Positions 1 to 7,826 of a DNA stretch of 19,811 bases are shown one piece after another. Within the stretch, counting starts at the first letter, position 1. Every line of letters starts with the position of its first letter. The notes beneath the pieces are model-generated. The model was not told the origin of the DNA. It made no database searches and worked only from the letters and a program-made list of their open reading frames with translations. The stretch comes from Caryophanales bacterium UBA1709. GTDB lineage: Bacteria; Bacillota_I; Bacilli_A; RFN20; UBA1709. The position numbers and the translations under genes were made by a program. Location of the stretch: NCBI GenBank assembly GCA_002317215.1, contig DCJD01000017.1, positions 2,752 to 22,562 of the forward strand. Reading direction: 5' to 3'.

Positions 1-1874
1 TAGAGGATCTATATTTACCATATAAAGATAAAAAGAAAACTAGAGCTGGAATTGCTATTGAGAAAGGTTTATCTAATCTTGCCGCATGGATATTAGAAGG
101 GCATAGTGAAGATGTAAGCGAAGAAGCAAAGAAATACATTAATGATAAAGTGAACAATATCGAAGAAGCTTTACAAGGAGCAAGTGATATAATTGCCGAA
201 TCTATTTCTGATAACATTGAATATAGAAATCATTTAAGAAATCATATTGATAATCATGGACAAATAATTACTAAGCTAAAGAAAAATGCTAAAGATGAAA
301 AGAAAGTTTACGAAATGTATTATGATTACCATGAACCAATTAGATTTATAGCAAATCATCGTATATTAGCAATCAATAGAGGAGAGAAAGAAGATATTTT
401 AACATGCTCTATTGATGTTGCAAGAGATGAATTTTGTTTATACTTAAGAAGAAAATTAATTAAAATAAATGGAATTAGTTCTAATAAAATAATAATTAAC
501 GCTATCGAAGATAGTTATGATCGTTTACTATTCCCGTCAATTGAAAGAGAGACTAGAGCCGAACTTACAAATAGAGCTGAACTTGGTGCAATAGAAGTAT
601 TTAAATCTAACCTAGAACAACTATTACTAACTCCTCCTCTTAAAAATAAATGGATGATCGGCTTAGATCCAGCATTTAGAACAGGTTGCAAATTAGCTGT
701 AATTAACGGAAATGGTGATTTTATTGTTAAAGATGTTATTTATCCTCACCAAAAGTTCCCAGGAGAAAATATTCCTCCTTATCGAATTACAGAAGCTGAA
801 GATAAGTTGGTTAACTTAGTTAATAAATATAATATTGAGTTAATTGCTATCGGTAATGGAACAGCATCCAGAGAATCACAGGAATTTGTTGTTAATTGTA
901 TAAAGAAATATAATCTTAAAACTGAATATATAATAGTTAGTGAAGCCGGAGCAAGTGTATATAGTGCTAGTGAACTAGCTAAGAAAGAGTTTCCTGATTT
1001 AGTGGTTGAAGAAAGAAGCGCTATATCAATAGCTAGAAGAGTAATTGATCCTTTAGCTGAATTAATAAAAATTGAACCTAAATCTATTGGCGTTGGTCAA
1101 TATCAACATGATGTTAATCAAAAAGAACTAGGAGAAGGATTAAACTTTGTTATCTCAAAAGTTGTTAATAGTGTTGGAGTAAATATTAATAGCGCATCTA
1201 TTAACTTATTAGCAAATGTCTCAGGATTAAACGCAAAAAGCGCTCAATCAATAATTGATTATCGAATTAAAAATGGAAGTTTTAAAAACCGTGAAGAGAT
1301 AAAAGAAGTTAAAGGAATCGGCGAGAAAAGTTATGAACAATGTATTGGTTTTTTAAAAATTCTTGAATCTAACAATCCATTGGATAAAACATTTATTCAT
1401 CCTGAAGAATACAATAAAGTTTTAAAAATGTTGAAAGAAAATAGCCTAGATATTAACAATATTGGTACAGAGCAATTTAATGAAAGAATAAATAGTTTAG
1501 ATTTAGATGAAATCGGTAATAAATATCAAATCGGAGAATTCACCTTAAAAGATATTTTTCAAGAACTTCAAAAGCCATTAAGAGATATTCGAGATGACTA
1601 TCCAACTCCAATTCTAAAAGATGATATTCTCCATATCGAAGATCTTAAAGTTGGCATGAAATTAGAAGGTACAGTCAGAAGCATCGTTGATTTTGGAGCA
1701 TTCATCGATATTGGATTAAAAAATGATGGAATGATTCATAAATCTAAAATGTCCACTACAAAAATTTCTCATCCATTAGAAGTATTATCAATAGGCCAAA
1801 TTGTTGATGTTTATGTTATTGAAGTTAATCTAGAAAAGAATAAAGTAGCATTATCATTATTACCTATTCAATAA
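1..1874 (+). CDS. tex: Tex-type transcription accessory / RNA-binding S1 protein, 5' end missing
   Basis: The reading frame is open from base 3 back to the window edge, so the gene starts outside. 623 codons are visible against roughly 720 for a full Tex, so about 95 N-terminal residues are missing. The first visible residues (EDLYLPYK, then KTRAGIAIEKGL) match the Tex N-terminal helical region, so the GTG at 150 is only an internal codon. Domains in order: helical Tex-N region to about base 640; YqgF/RNase H-like domain beginning WMIGLDPAFRTG near 651; helix-hairpin-helix pair near 1185-1365 (NVSGLNAKSAQSIIDYR, then VKGIGEKSYEQCIGFL); C-terminal S1 RNA-binding domain about 1640-1865 (GTVRSIVDFGAFIDIG). 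In other bacteria Tex is a cytoplasmic nucleic-acid-binding protein connected with transcription and RNA turnover. Its exact role here is inferred. It converges on the minus-strand cluster and shares a hairpin with it. Confidence 0.95.
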   Translation, partial: EDLYLPYKDKKKTRAGIAIEKGLSNLAAWILEGHSEDVSEEAKKYINDKVNNIEEALQGASDIIAESISDNIEYRNHLRNHIDNHGQIITKLKKNAKDEKKVYEMYYDYHEPIRFIANHRILAINRGEKEDILTCSIDVARDEFCLYLRRKLIKINGISSNKIIINAIEDSYDRLLFPSIERETRAELTNRAELGAIEVFKSNLEQLLLTPPLKNKWMIGLDPAFRTGCKLAVINGNGDFIVKDVIYPHQKFPGENIPPYRITEAEDKLVNLVNKYNIELIAIGNGTASRESQEFVVNCIKKYNLKTEYIIVSEAGASVYSASELAKKEFPDLVVEERSAISIARRVIDPLAELIKIEPKSIGVGQYQHDVNQKELGEGLNFVISKVVNSVGVNINSASINLLANVSGLNAKSAQSIIDYRIKNGSFKNREEIKEVKGIGEKSYEQCIGFLKILESNNPLDKTFIHPEEYNKVLKMLKENSLDINNIGTEQFNERINSLDLDEIGNKYQIGEFTLKDIFQELQKPLRDIRDDYPTPILKDDILHIEDLKVGMKLEGTVRSIVDFGAFIDIGLKNDGMIHKSKMSTTKISHPLEVLSIGQIVDVYVIEVNLEKNKVALSLLPIQ

Positions 1875-1876
1875 TT

Positions 1877-1912
1877 AAAAGCGCCCTGTAGAAGGACGCT
1901 TTTTGTTTATAT
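1877..1912 (+). terminator. Intrinsic terminator after tex, possibly bidirectional
   Basis: AAAAGCG at 1877-1883 pairs with CGCTTTT at 1898-1904. One C/A mismatch and two further C-G pairs close the stem over a short loop. A T-rich tract follows on the + strand. Read on the minus strand, the same stem is followed by TTTTAATTATT, so it may also stop transcription from the kinase gene, whose stop codon lies at 1907-1909 just upstream. It sits between two convergent genes. Confidence 0.8.
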
Positions 1913-2695
1913 ATTTTTTATTTTATCTATTCCGAATGAATAATTTATTGAATATTCTTTCTTTTCTTTACTAGTATTTTGAATTGCTTCATTGCAATAA
2001 TCAAGAGCAAACTTAACGCTCTCTTCTAATGTTTTATTATTAGTTAATTCACATGCAATAATCGAACAAATTAAATCTCCACATCCTTGATAATTTCCTT
2101 TTATTTGATTATATGAGAAGCAAGTAAGCTTATCATTATAATATAAATAATTGGAAATGTGGTCTTTTTCAATTACACCTTTTAATAATATATTTTTGGC
2201 ACCTAGATTTCTAAGACTAGCAATCGTTTTAGCAACACTAAAAGATGTTCTAGAATAAGTTTGATTTAATAATAAACAAGCCTCATATATATTTGGAGTT
2301 ATTAATGAGGAATATTGAATAAGTTCCTTATAATTTGCAATATCTTTTTTATTTTTCGTTACAAATAAATTACCATTATCACTTAATATTGGATCAAGAA
2401 TAATGAATTTATCTTGATTATTCTGCATATATTTCTTAACAAATTTATAAGTATCTTTTTCAAAATATCCAATATGAATTACATCGCTACCCAAGCTACT
2501 TTCTAAAATGTTTTTAACAAATGACGTTGTCTTTTGTACAATTCTTTTTCTTTTAACTCCAAGATGAGAAGAATAGATTATTGAAGGAATTAAAATTGGT
2601 TCAATATTAAAGAAAGAACAAATGCTAATAAATATTGTTCCACTACTTCCTCCAAAACTAGAATAATCTTGAATTGATACTATTCTTTTTTCCAT
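1907..2695 (-). CDS. PfkB/ribokinase-superfamily pyridoxal (pyridoxine) kinase-like protein
   Basis: 262 residues, normal for the PdxK/PdxY group. These enzymes use ATP to phosphorylate pyridoxal, pyridoxine or pyridoxamine in vitamin B6 salvage. The N-terminus (IVSIQDYSSFGGSSG, then LIPSIIYSSHLG) resembles the PdxY/PdxK entry strand and substrate loop. Other kinase motifs are LDPILSDNG, LITPNIYEACLL (the TPN-E motif) and the anion-hole/catalytic GCGD at residues 204-207, with Asp207 as the expected base. A hydroxymethylpyrimidine kinase (ThiD) role is the main alternative, but ThiD's typical AGSDPSGGAGIQAD start is absent. It is the last gene of the minus-strand operon, 5 bp after the tyrS stop. 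No clear Shine-Dalgarno sequence precedes it, so translation probably depends on coupling to tyrS. Confidence 0.75.
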   Translation of the reverse strand: MEKRIVSIQDYSSFGGSSGTIFISICSFFNIEPILIPSIIYSSHLGVKRKRIVQKTTSFVKNILESSLGSDVIHIGYFEKDTYKFVKKYMQNNQDKFIILDPILSDNGNLFVTKNKKDIANYKELIQYSSLITPNIYEACLLLNQTYSRTSFSVAKTIASLRNLGAKNILLKGVIEKDHISNYLYYNDKLTCFSYNQIKGNYQGCGDLICSIIACELTNNKTLEESVKFALDYCNEAIQNTSKEKKEYSINYSFGIDKIKNI

Positions 2696-2700
2696 ATTAA

Positions 2701-3951
2701 TTAAACAATCTTAACTAAGAAATAATTCTTTCTTCCTTTTCTAATGACAATAATTTTTCCTTCTATTGCATCCTTTTTACCGATCACTAAGTTAGTATCA
2801 CTTACTTTAACACCGTTGATTGCATATGTATTTTTTTCAATTAATTCTCTTGCATCACGTTTACTTGTTGCTGCATGTAAATCAATTAGTACATCTACTA
2901 ATGGCTTTTCTTCGTTTAATTCGATGCTTTCAACGCCTTTTAAACAAATCAATAATTGGTCATATGTCAACTTGCTAACATCGCCGCCAAATAATACTTC
3001 ACTCATCATAACAGCATCTTTAGCGTCTTGTTCGCTATGAATAATTTTAACTAATTCATACGCTAAAACTTTTTGAGCCTCTCTAAATTGAGGTTCTGAA
3101 ATTACTTTTTGTTGTAAAGCTTCAATTTCTTCTTTTGATAAGAAAGTAAATACTTTTAAATAATGCACAACATCAGCATCAGGCGTATTCAAGAAATATT
3201 GATATAATTCATATGGGCTAGTCTTTTCTTTATCTAACCAAAAAGATTGTCCAGATGCGCTTTTTCCAAATTTTGTTCCATCTGATTTTGTTATTAAAGG
3301 AACTGTAACACCAACTGCATCACTGTTACCAGTAGTCTTTCTAATGAGTTCAATACCACTGGTTAAATTTCCCCATTGATCGCTTCCGCCAAGTTGAATT
3401 TTACAACCATAGTTTTGATATAGTTTTAAGAAATCAATCGATTGAATAATCATATATGAAAATTCTGTATATGAGATGCCTGTTTCAATTCTTCTTTGAA
3501 CTGTTTCTTTTGCTAACATGTAATTGATTTGGAATGCTTTTCCATAATCTCTTAAGAATTCGATTGTATTCATTTTGCCAATCCATTCATAGTTATTAAC
3601 CATCTCAGCTTTACCATCATCATAACTAATAAATCTGGATAATTGGTTTTTAATTGATTTAGCATTTTCTAATGAGGTTTCTAATGTCAATAATTGTCTT
3701 TCGCTATTTCTTCCGCTAGGATCACCGATTAATCCAGTTCCTCCTCCAACAACAGTAATGACTTTAAATCCAGCTTCTTGACATCTTTTTAAAATCATAA
3801 TTGGAACTAAATGGCCAATATGTAAAGAAGGTCCTGTTGGATCAAACCCACAATAGATTGGAGATTTCTCTTCAAATGCTTTTTTCAAAACTTCTTCATC
3901 TGTAACATCTTTAATTAATCCTCTAAACTTTAAATCTTCTAATAAATTCAT
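2701..3951 (-). CDS. tyrS: Tyrosyl-tRNA synthetase
   Basis: 416 residues, full length for bacterial TyrRS. This class I synthetase charges tRNA-Tyr. The signature HIGH is at residues 44-47 (PSLHIGHL), the KMSKS-equivalent KFGKS at 227-231, and the tyrosine/tRNA-binding stretch GGSDQWGNL near 188-196. An S4-like RNA-binding domain occupies roughly the last 70 residues. The start is fixed by a strong AGGAGG seven bases before the ATG. This ribosome-binding site overlaps the region of the upstream lacI-type stop codon (10-bp gap), so the two genes are cotranscribed. There is no room for a T-box leader, which often controls tyrS in Firmicutes. Expression should therefore follow the operon rather than tRNA-Tyr charging. 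Confidence 0.97.
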   Translation of the reverse strand: MNLLEDLKFRGLIKDVTDEEVLKKAFEEKSPIYCGFDPTGPSLHIGHLVPIMILKRCQEAGFKVITVVGGGTGLIGDPSGRNSERQLLTLETSLENAKSIKNQLSRFISYDDGKAEMVNNYEWIGKMNTIEFLRDYGKAFQINYMLAKETVQRRIETGISYTEFSYMIIQSIDFLKLYQNYGCKIQLGGSDQWGNLTSGIELIRKTTGNSDAVGVTVPLITKSDGTKFGKSASGQSFWLDKEKTSPYELYQYFLNTPDADVVHYLKVFTFLSKEEIEALQQKVISEPQFREAQKVLAYELVKIIHSEQDAKDAVMMSEVLFGGDVSKLTYDQLLICLKGVESIELNEEKPLVDVLIDLHAATSKRDARELIEKNTYAINGVKVSDTNLVIGKKDAIEGKIIVIRKGRKNYFLVKIV

Positions 3952-3961
3952 ATAATACCTC

Positions 3962-4963
3962 CTAATCTAAAGTCGAATCTCTTTTTACATATTTTGTAGT
4001 AAATTTATAAACACTTTCATGTGTTCTATTGTTAAGCATTTTTGTTAATAAACGCATTGAGTAGCTTCCAACCTCATACAAATCAACATCAATACTAGAT
4101 ATACATGGGCGGCTCATTAACGATTGCTTTGTTCCAACTATTGAAATTACTTCTAAATCATTTGGAACATGATACCCTCTATCAAGTGCAGCATTAATAA
4201 TTGCACTTCCTAATGAATCTCTTAATGTGACATATAATTCATGATTAGGTTTTTCTTTTTCAAACTTATCATAATAATAATCATATATAGATTTATAAGA
4301 GTCATTAATAGAAACTTCATGATATGTTCCTTTTCCTTCGACATTAATTGCCTCTTTAATAGATTCTTCAAATGTAGAAATCATATGCCAGTCTTTTAAT
4401 GGATCCTTCAAATAATAAATATCTTTTAATCCTCGTTTGAGAAATCTTTCAATTGTTTGTTTTAATGAAGAAGAATAATTCATGTCAACAAGGCAGTTAT
4501 TGCCAAGGTTATCTCTTCCGATCAAAACCATTGGAATTCTTAAACGAACCATCTTATGTAAATCAGAAGCAGATAATTCGCTATTAAATATAACAATTCC
4601 TTCCATTTGGCTAGAAATAACTTTGTCAACAACATCATGACTATCTTCAGGATCTTCATAGGTAAATAATGTTGGTGTAAAACCATATAATTTACATACA
4701 TCAAGCATTCCAGACATAATAGAACTAATATATGAATAATTTGGACTTGGTAGAACGATTCCTACATTGGAAGTAGTTTTTCTTGATAATGCAATTGCTA
4801 AACTTGATGGAATATAGCCAAGTTTAACAACAGCTTTTTCAACTGCAAAACGAATATCATCCGATACTTTGTGAGTATTATTAACAACTCTTGATACAGT
4901 CGAAACAGAAACATTGGCTTCTTTTGCTACATCATAGATTGTAATTCGTTTTGTCTTTTCCAT
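3962..4963 (-). CDS. LacI/GalR-family transcriptional regulator (CcpA-like N-terminus)
   Basis: 333 residues, normal for the family. The N-terminal helix-turn-helix and hinge are classic: ITIYDVAKEANVSVSTVSRV at residues 7-26, then KLGYIPSSLAIALSRKTTSNVG. A periplasmic-binding-protein-like effector domain follows from about residue 65 (VGIVLPSPNY) to the end, and the C-terminal half includes the usual late-domain pattern RPCISSIDVD. Proteins of this family bind DNA as dimers and respond to sugars or, for CcpA, phosphorylated HPr. The DNA-binding end resembles CcpA but the effector domain is divergent, so the ligand is unknown. The ATG overlaps the helicase stop by one base (TAATG) and AAAGG precedes it. 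Finding a LacI-type regulator embedded between a helicase and tyrS is unusual, and nothing adjacent looks like a sugar-utilisation target. Confidence 0.9.
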   Translation of the reverse strand: MEKTKRITIYDVAKEANVSVSTVSRVVNNTHKVSDDIRFAVEKAVVKLGYIPSSLAIALSRKTTSNVGIVLPSPNYSYISSIMSGMLDVCKLYGFTPTLFTYEDPEDSHDVVDKVISSQMEGIVIFNSELSASDLHKMVRLRIPMVLIGRDNLGNNCLVDMNYSSSLKQTIERFLKRGLKDIYYLKDPLKDWHMISTFEESIKEAINVEGKGTYHEVSINDSYKSIYDYYYDKFEKEKPNHELYVTLRDSLGSAIINAALDRGYHVPNDLEVISIVGTKQSLMSRPCISSIDVDLYEVGSYSMRLLTKMLNNRTHESVYKFTTKYVKRDSTLD

Positions 4964-6306
4964 TAATTACCTTTCTTATATTTTTCTCTTCTTTGTCTTT
5001 GAATATCTTTTTCGATAATTTCTCTTTTATGTTTTCTTTTTAAATGTTCAATCTGAGCTTTTTGAATTTTTTTATAGTTGGGTTTAACTTTAGCGTGTTT
5101 CCCTTTATTAACAATTTCACGTATTTTGTCATTTAATGGGTTAGGCTTATTAACTTTCTTTCTAATAAATAAATCCTTAAGTTCTACCCAAGAACCATTA
5201 ACATATTCTTCATTTTCAAATTTAATACCTTTTTCATAATATTTTTGAAGTTTGCCTATCTCATCTTTATCATACAAAGTATAACAAGTTCCTTTTAAAT
5301 TAGCTCTTCCACATCTTCCAGCTCTATGAAAATAGAAATCAAACTCATAAGGCAAATCATAGTTAATAACTTCACTAACTCCTTCAATGTCTATTCCTCT
5401 ACTAGCAATATCACTTGCAACAATAATTTTAAATTCATTATTTTGAATTCGTTTCATCGTAGTTTTTCTTTGTGTAGACGATAAATCGCCATGGATAATA
5501 GTACAGTTGTAATCGTTTTCAACTAAATCCTTATAAATCTTTTCAACATCATTTTTTCTTGAAGCAAAAACGATGCAAACATATGGATTAATAGAATCAA
5601 TTAGATGTTTTAAAATAGTCAATCGATCTTTATTTCTTGTTGGATAAGCAACATGTCTTACGTTTGCGCTTGTAATATTATTTTTAGATAGATCGATATA
5701 TTTTAAATTATTAATCCTTTTATTGAGAATTGATAATAGCGATTGAGGAAAAGATGCACTGAATGCCATAAAAGATATATTTTCTTTTAGCTTAGAAAGA
5801 ATATAAATAACTTCGTCGGCAAACCCCTCTTCTAATATCATATCTCCTTCATCCATAACCAAATAAGATGTGGTAGTAATATTAAAGATAGCATTATCAA
5901 AAGCCATATCTTTTATTCTTCCAGGTGTGCCAATAATTAATTGAGGTATTTTATTAGAAATACTCTTAATATCATCATTTCTATCTCCACCACTGCTAAG
6001 CAATAAGACATTAATATTTAATTTAGCCGCAAAAGGCTTGGACATCTCATAAATTTGTTTTGCCAATTCTCTTGTAGGAGACATAATAATGCCTTGAACA
6101 CGATTCAATAATGGATCTATTTTATTAAATAAAGGAAGTAAAAATGTATGTGTTTTCCCACTTCCTGTTGGAGATTTAACGCATATATTTTGTCTAGAAT
6201 TTATTAAAGGAATAACTTTTTGTTGAACTAATGTTGGATTAGAAAAACCAATCGAGTTTAAAACCTCAATAATTTCTTTCTTCAAATTTAACTCTTTAAA
6301 ATTCAT
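4963..6306 (-). CDS. DEAD-box ATP-dependent RNA helicase (CshB/YqfR-like)
   Basis: 447 residues with a complete two-RecA-domain helicase core: Q-motif FSNPTLVQQKVIP (21-33), Walker A SPTGSGKT (45-52), PTRELAKQ, TPGR (127-130), motif II at 152-155, motif III at 183-185, ASRGID (299-304 region) and HRAGRCGR (about 326-333). A Lys/Arg-rich tail of about 50 residues follows and probably binds RNA. Motif II reads DEGD rather than DEAD and motif III SAS rather than SAT. Both are conservative, so activity is expected. In Bacillus, cshB lies downstream of sigA and trmK just as this gene does, which supports an orthologous role in RNA unwinding, such as cold-stress or ribosome assembly. The start overlaps the trmK stop as ATGA. 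Confidence 0.93.
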   Translation of the reverse strand: MNFKELNLKKEIIEVLNSIGFSNPTLVQQKVIPLINSRQNICVKSPTGSGKTHTFLLPLFNKIDPLLNRVQGIIMSPTRELAKQIYEMSKPFAAKLNINVLLLSSGGDRNDDIKSISNKIPQLIIGTPGRIKDMAFDNAIFNITTTSYLVMDEGDMILEEGFADEVIYILSKLKENISFMAFSASFPQSLLSILNKRINNLKYIDLSKNNITSANVRHVAYPTRNKDRLTILKHLIDSINPYVCIVFASRKNDVEKIYKDLVENDYNCTIIHGDLSSTQRKTTMKRIQNNEFKIIVASDIASRGIDIEGVSEVINYDLPYEFDFYFHRAGRCGRANLKGTCYTLYDKDEIGKLQKYYEKGIKFENEEYVNGSWVELKDLFIRKKVNKPNPLNDKIREIVNKGKHAKVKPNYKKIQKAQIEHLKRKHKREIIEKDIQRQRREKYKKGN

Positions 6307-6974
6307 ACTTTTAATTCATCCTTTAATAGCTTAATTTCTTTTAATAACGTTTCCTTTTTTACTTTAGTTGTCTTATTATCTGGAATTGATTTATAAACGG
6401 TTTCTAAATAGTTCATATATGAGCTATATTTACTTATAAAATATGCATCAATATTTTTTCTAATAATTGGTCCAAAATATAAGTCTTTATAAGTTAAATC
6501 TTGTTTTCCTTTAACAACTTTCAAGATTTCATATATATAATCGTTTTCTAGTACTAAGCACTCATCAATAATCTTATATTCTTTTGAATTTAGGAATTGT
6601 CTTAATTCAAAAGAATTATTGTTTGGTTGAAGCACCATATAATCAACATACTTCAACTTTTCAAAATCCTTATAAAGAATTTCCACAATATTATTCCCAC
6701 CCATTCCAGCAATTACAATCTGTTTAATATTTTGGGTGATAGATTCAATACCACTAGAAAGATTCGTACTAATTTTGTTATCTAATTTAGAATTTTTAAT
6801 ATTAGTTTTTGCGCTTTCTAATGGCCCTTTTTTATTATCAATCGCTAAGACTTTGCAATCGTTATTTTTGGCATATTCAATACTTAAATATCCATGATCG
6901 CATCCAATATCTGCCAAATCTAGATTTGGTTCTAAATAATCTAATATTGTCTTTAATCTAATTGATAAACTCAT
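6303..6974 (-). CDS. trmK: tRNA (adenine22-N1)-methyltransferase TrmK
   Basis: 223 residues. TrmK methylates N1 of A22 in the D-arm region of bacterial tRNAs using S-adenosylmethionine. The SAM-binding motif I ADIGCDHGYLSIEYA (about 21-35) is characteristic. It is followed by the acidic strand LAIDNKKGP, then IAGMGGNNIVEIL and the LQPN motif (MVLQPNNNSFELRQF) typical of TrmK/YqfN. A helical C-terminal region covers the last 70 residues. The gene overlaps both neighbours by four bases in ATGA junctions (start in the upstream sigma gene's stop, TGA stop in the helicase start), indicating translational coupling. Its position downstream of rpoD is conserved with Bacillus yqfN. Confidence 0.93.
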   Translation of the reverse strand: MSLSIRLKTILDYLEPNLDLADIGCDHGYLSIEYAKNNDCKVLAIDNKKGPLESAKTNIKNSKLDNKISTNLSSGIESITQNIKQIVIAGMGGNNIVEILYKDFEKLKYVDYMVLQPNNNSFELRQFLNSKEYKIIDECLVLENDYIYEILKVVKGKQDLTYKDLYFGPIIRKNIDAYFISKYSSYMNYLETVYKSIPDNKTTKVKKETLLKEIKLLKDELKV

Positions 6975-7822
6975 TTTTCAAATAAATATTCCTTTAATTG
7001 TGGGGAACTCCTTCTTATTTTTTCACAAGCAAGATTTCTTAACTGTCTTGCTCTTTCTTTACTAAACCCTAAATCTTTACCTATCTGTTCTAGAGTCTTC
7101 GTTTCATTTCCATTTAACCCATAATAATGAATTAATATATATCTTTCATTATCATTTAAGTGTTTTTCTAAAGCCTTGCATAGTTCCTCGTTTAAGAAGA
7201 CTTTATCAATATAATTGCTCAAATCATCTTCGTATGTTTTATCAAATGGATTATATTCATCCGTTGATACTACATAAAACTGATAAACAATCGCTAACCT
7301 TATATCGTCTTTAGTTAAATGGATATAATTTTTTCTACAGTATTCATAAATATCATCAATAGAAGCTTTATCTCCAATTTCGTGTTTAATAGTTTGAATG
7401 ATTTTTTGATCTTTTGAAACACTGCTTGGAATTTTTACTAATTTATGATTTTTACGAATCATATCGCTAATTGAACCGTTAATATGATAATAAGCGTGGG
7501 TTGAAAATTTAGTATTGAAGCGAAAATCATATGTATCAACTGCTTTTATTAATCCTTGGTTGCCATATGAGATTAAATCTTCAAACGGAACTCCATCTTC
7601 AATATACCAATTCTCAGCAATAGACCACACTAAACGTAAATTAGAATTAATAAATTTGCTTCTAGCGCTAGCATCACCATTTTGTTTAATCTTAATTAAT
7701 AATTCTTTTTCTTCATCATTGCTTAAGACAGGAAACCTCGACAAATCATGATAATACTGAGTAAGGGATTTGCCATATCTATCACTATTTAAGTAATTAA
7801 TATTCTGTTTCTTGTCTAACAT
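6971..7822 (-). CDS. Second sigma-70 family factor, directly downstream of rpoD
   Basis: 283 residues. Region 1.2/2.1 starts at LSRFPVLSNDEEKELL. Region 2 is clear (INSNLRLVWSIAENW; FEDLISYGNQGLIKAVDTYDF; KFSTHAYYHINGSISDMI at 105-122), a region 3-like segment follows, and region 4 ends with the helix-turn-helix TLEQIGKDLGFSKERARQL (243-261). No acidic region 1.1 is present. Compared with the neighbouring RpoD, the Trp-Trp pair used for -10 melting is Tyr112-His113, and the RpoD glutamine that contacts the -10 element (E. coli Q437) is Gly116. Most -35 contact residues (Lys256, Glu257, Arg260, Gln261) are kept or conservatively changed. It therefore looks like an alternative sigma derived from the group 1-3 lineage rather than an ECF factor. 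Which promoters it reads is unknown. It starts 4 bp after the rpoD stop without a clear ribosome-binding site, and its TGA stop overlaps trmK. Confidence 0.88.
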   Translation of the reverse strand: MLDKKQNINYLNSDRYGKSLTQYYHDLSRFPVLSNDEEKELLIKIKQNGDASARSKFINSNLRLVWSIAENWYIEDGVPFEDLISYGNQGLIKAVDTYDFRFNTKFSTHAYYHINGSISDMIRKNHKLVKIPSSVSKDQKIIQTIKHEIGDKASIDDIYEYCRKNYIHLTKDDIRLAIVYQFYVVSTDEYNPFDKTYEDDLSNYIDKVFLNEELCKALEKHLNDNERYILIHYYGLNGNETKTLEQIGKDLGFSKERARQLRNLACEKIRRSSPQLKEYLFEK

Positions 7823-7826
7823 GATT

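Noticed and set aside
2744..3040. Plus-strand open frame opposite tyrS (and similar ones opposite dnaG, rpoD, recO, glyS, nrdD)
   Set aside because: They lie antisense to clearly identified genes, lack ribosome-binding sites and resemble no known protein family.
6303..6974. Recoding of TGA as tryptophan
   Set aside because: TGA is used as a genuine stop in ATGA overlaps and Trp is encoded by TGG, so the standard code applies.
6971..7822. Second sigma as a truncated duplicate or pseudogene of rpoD
   Set aside because: All functional regions 1.2 to 4 are present in one intact frame with divergent sequence, so it is a separate protein rather than a broken copy.
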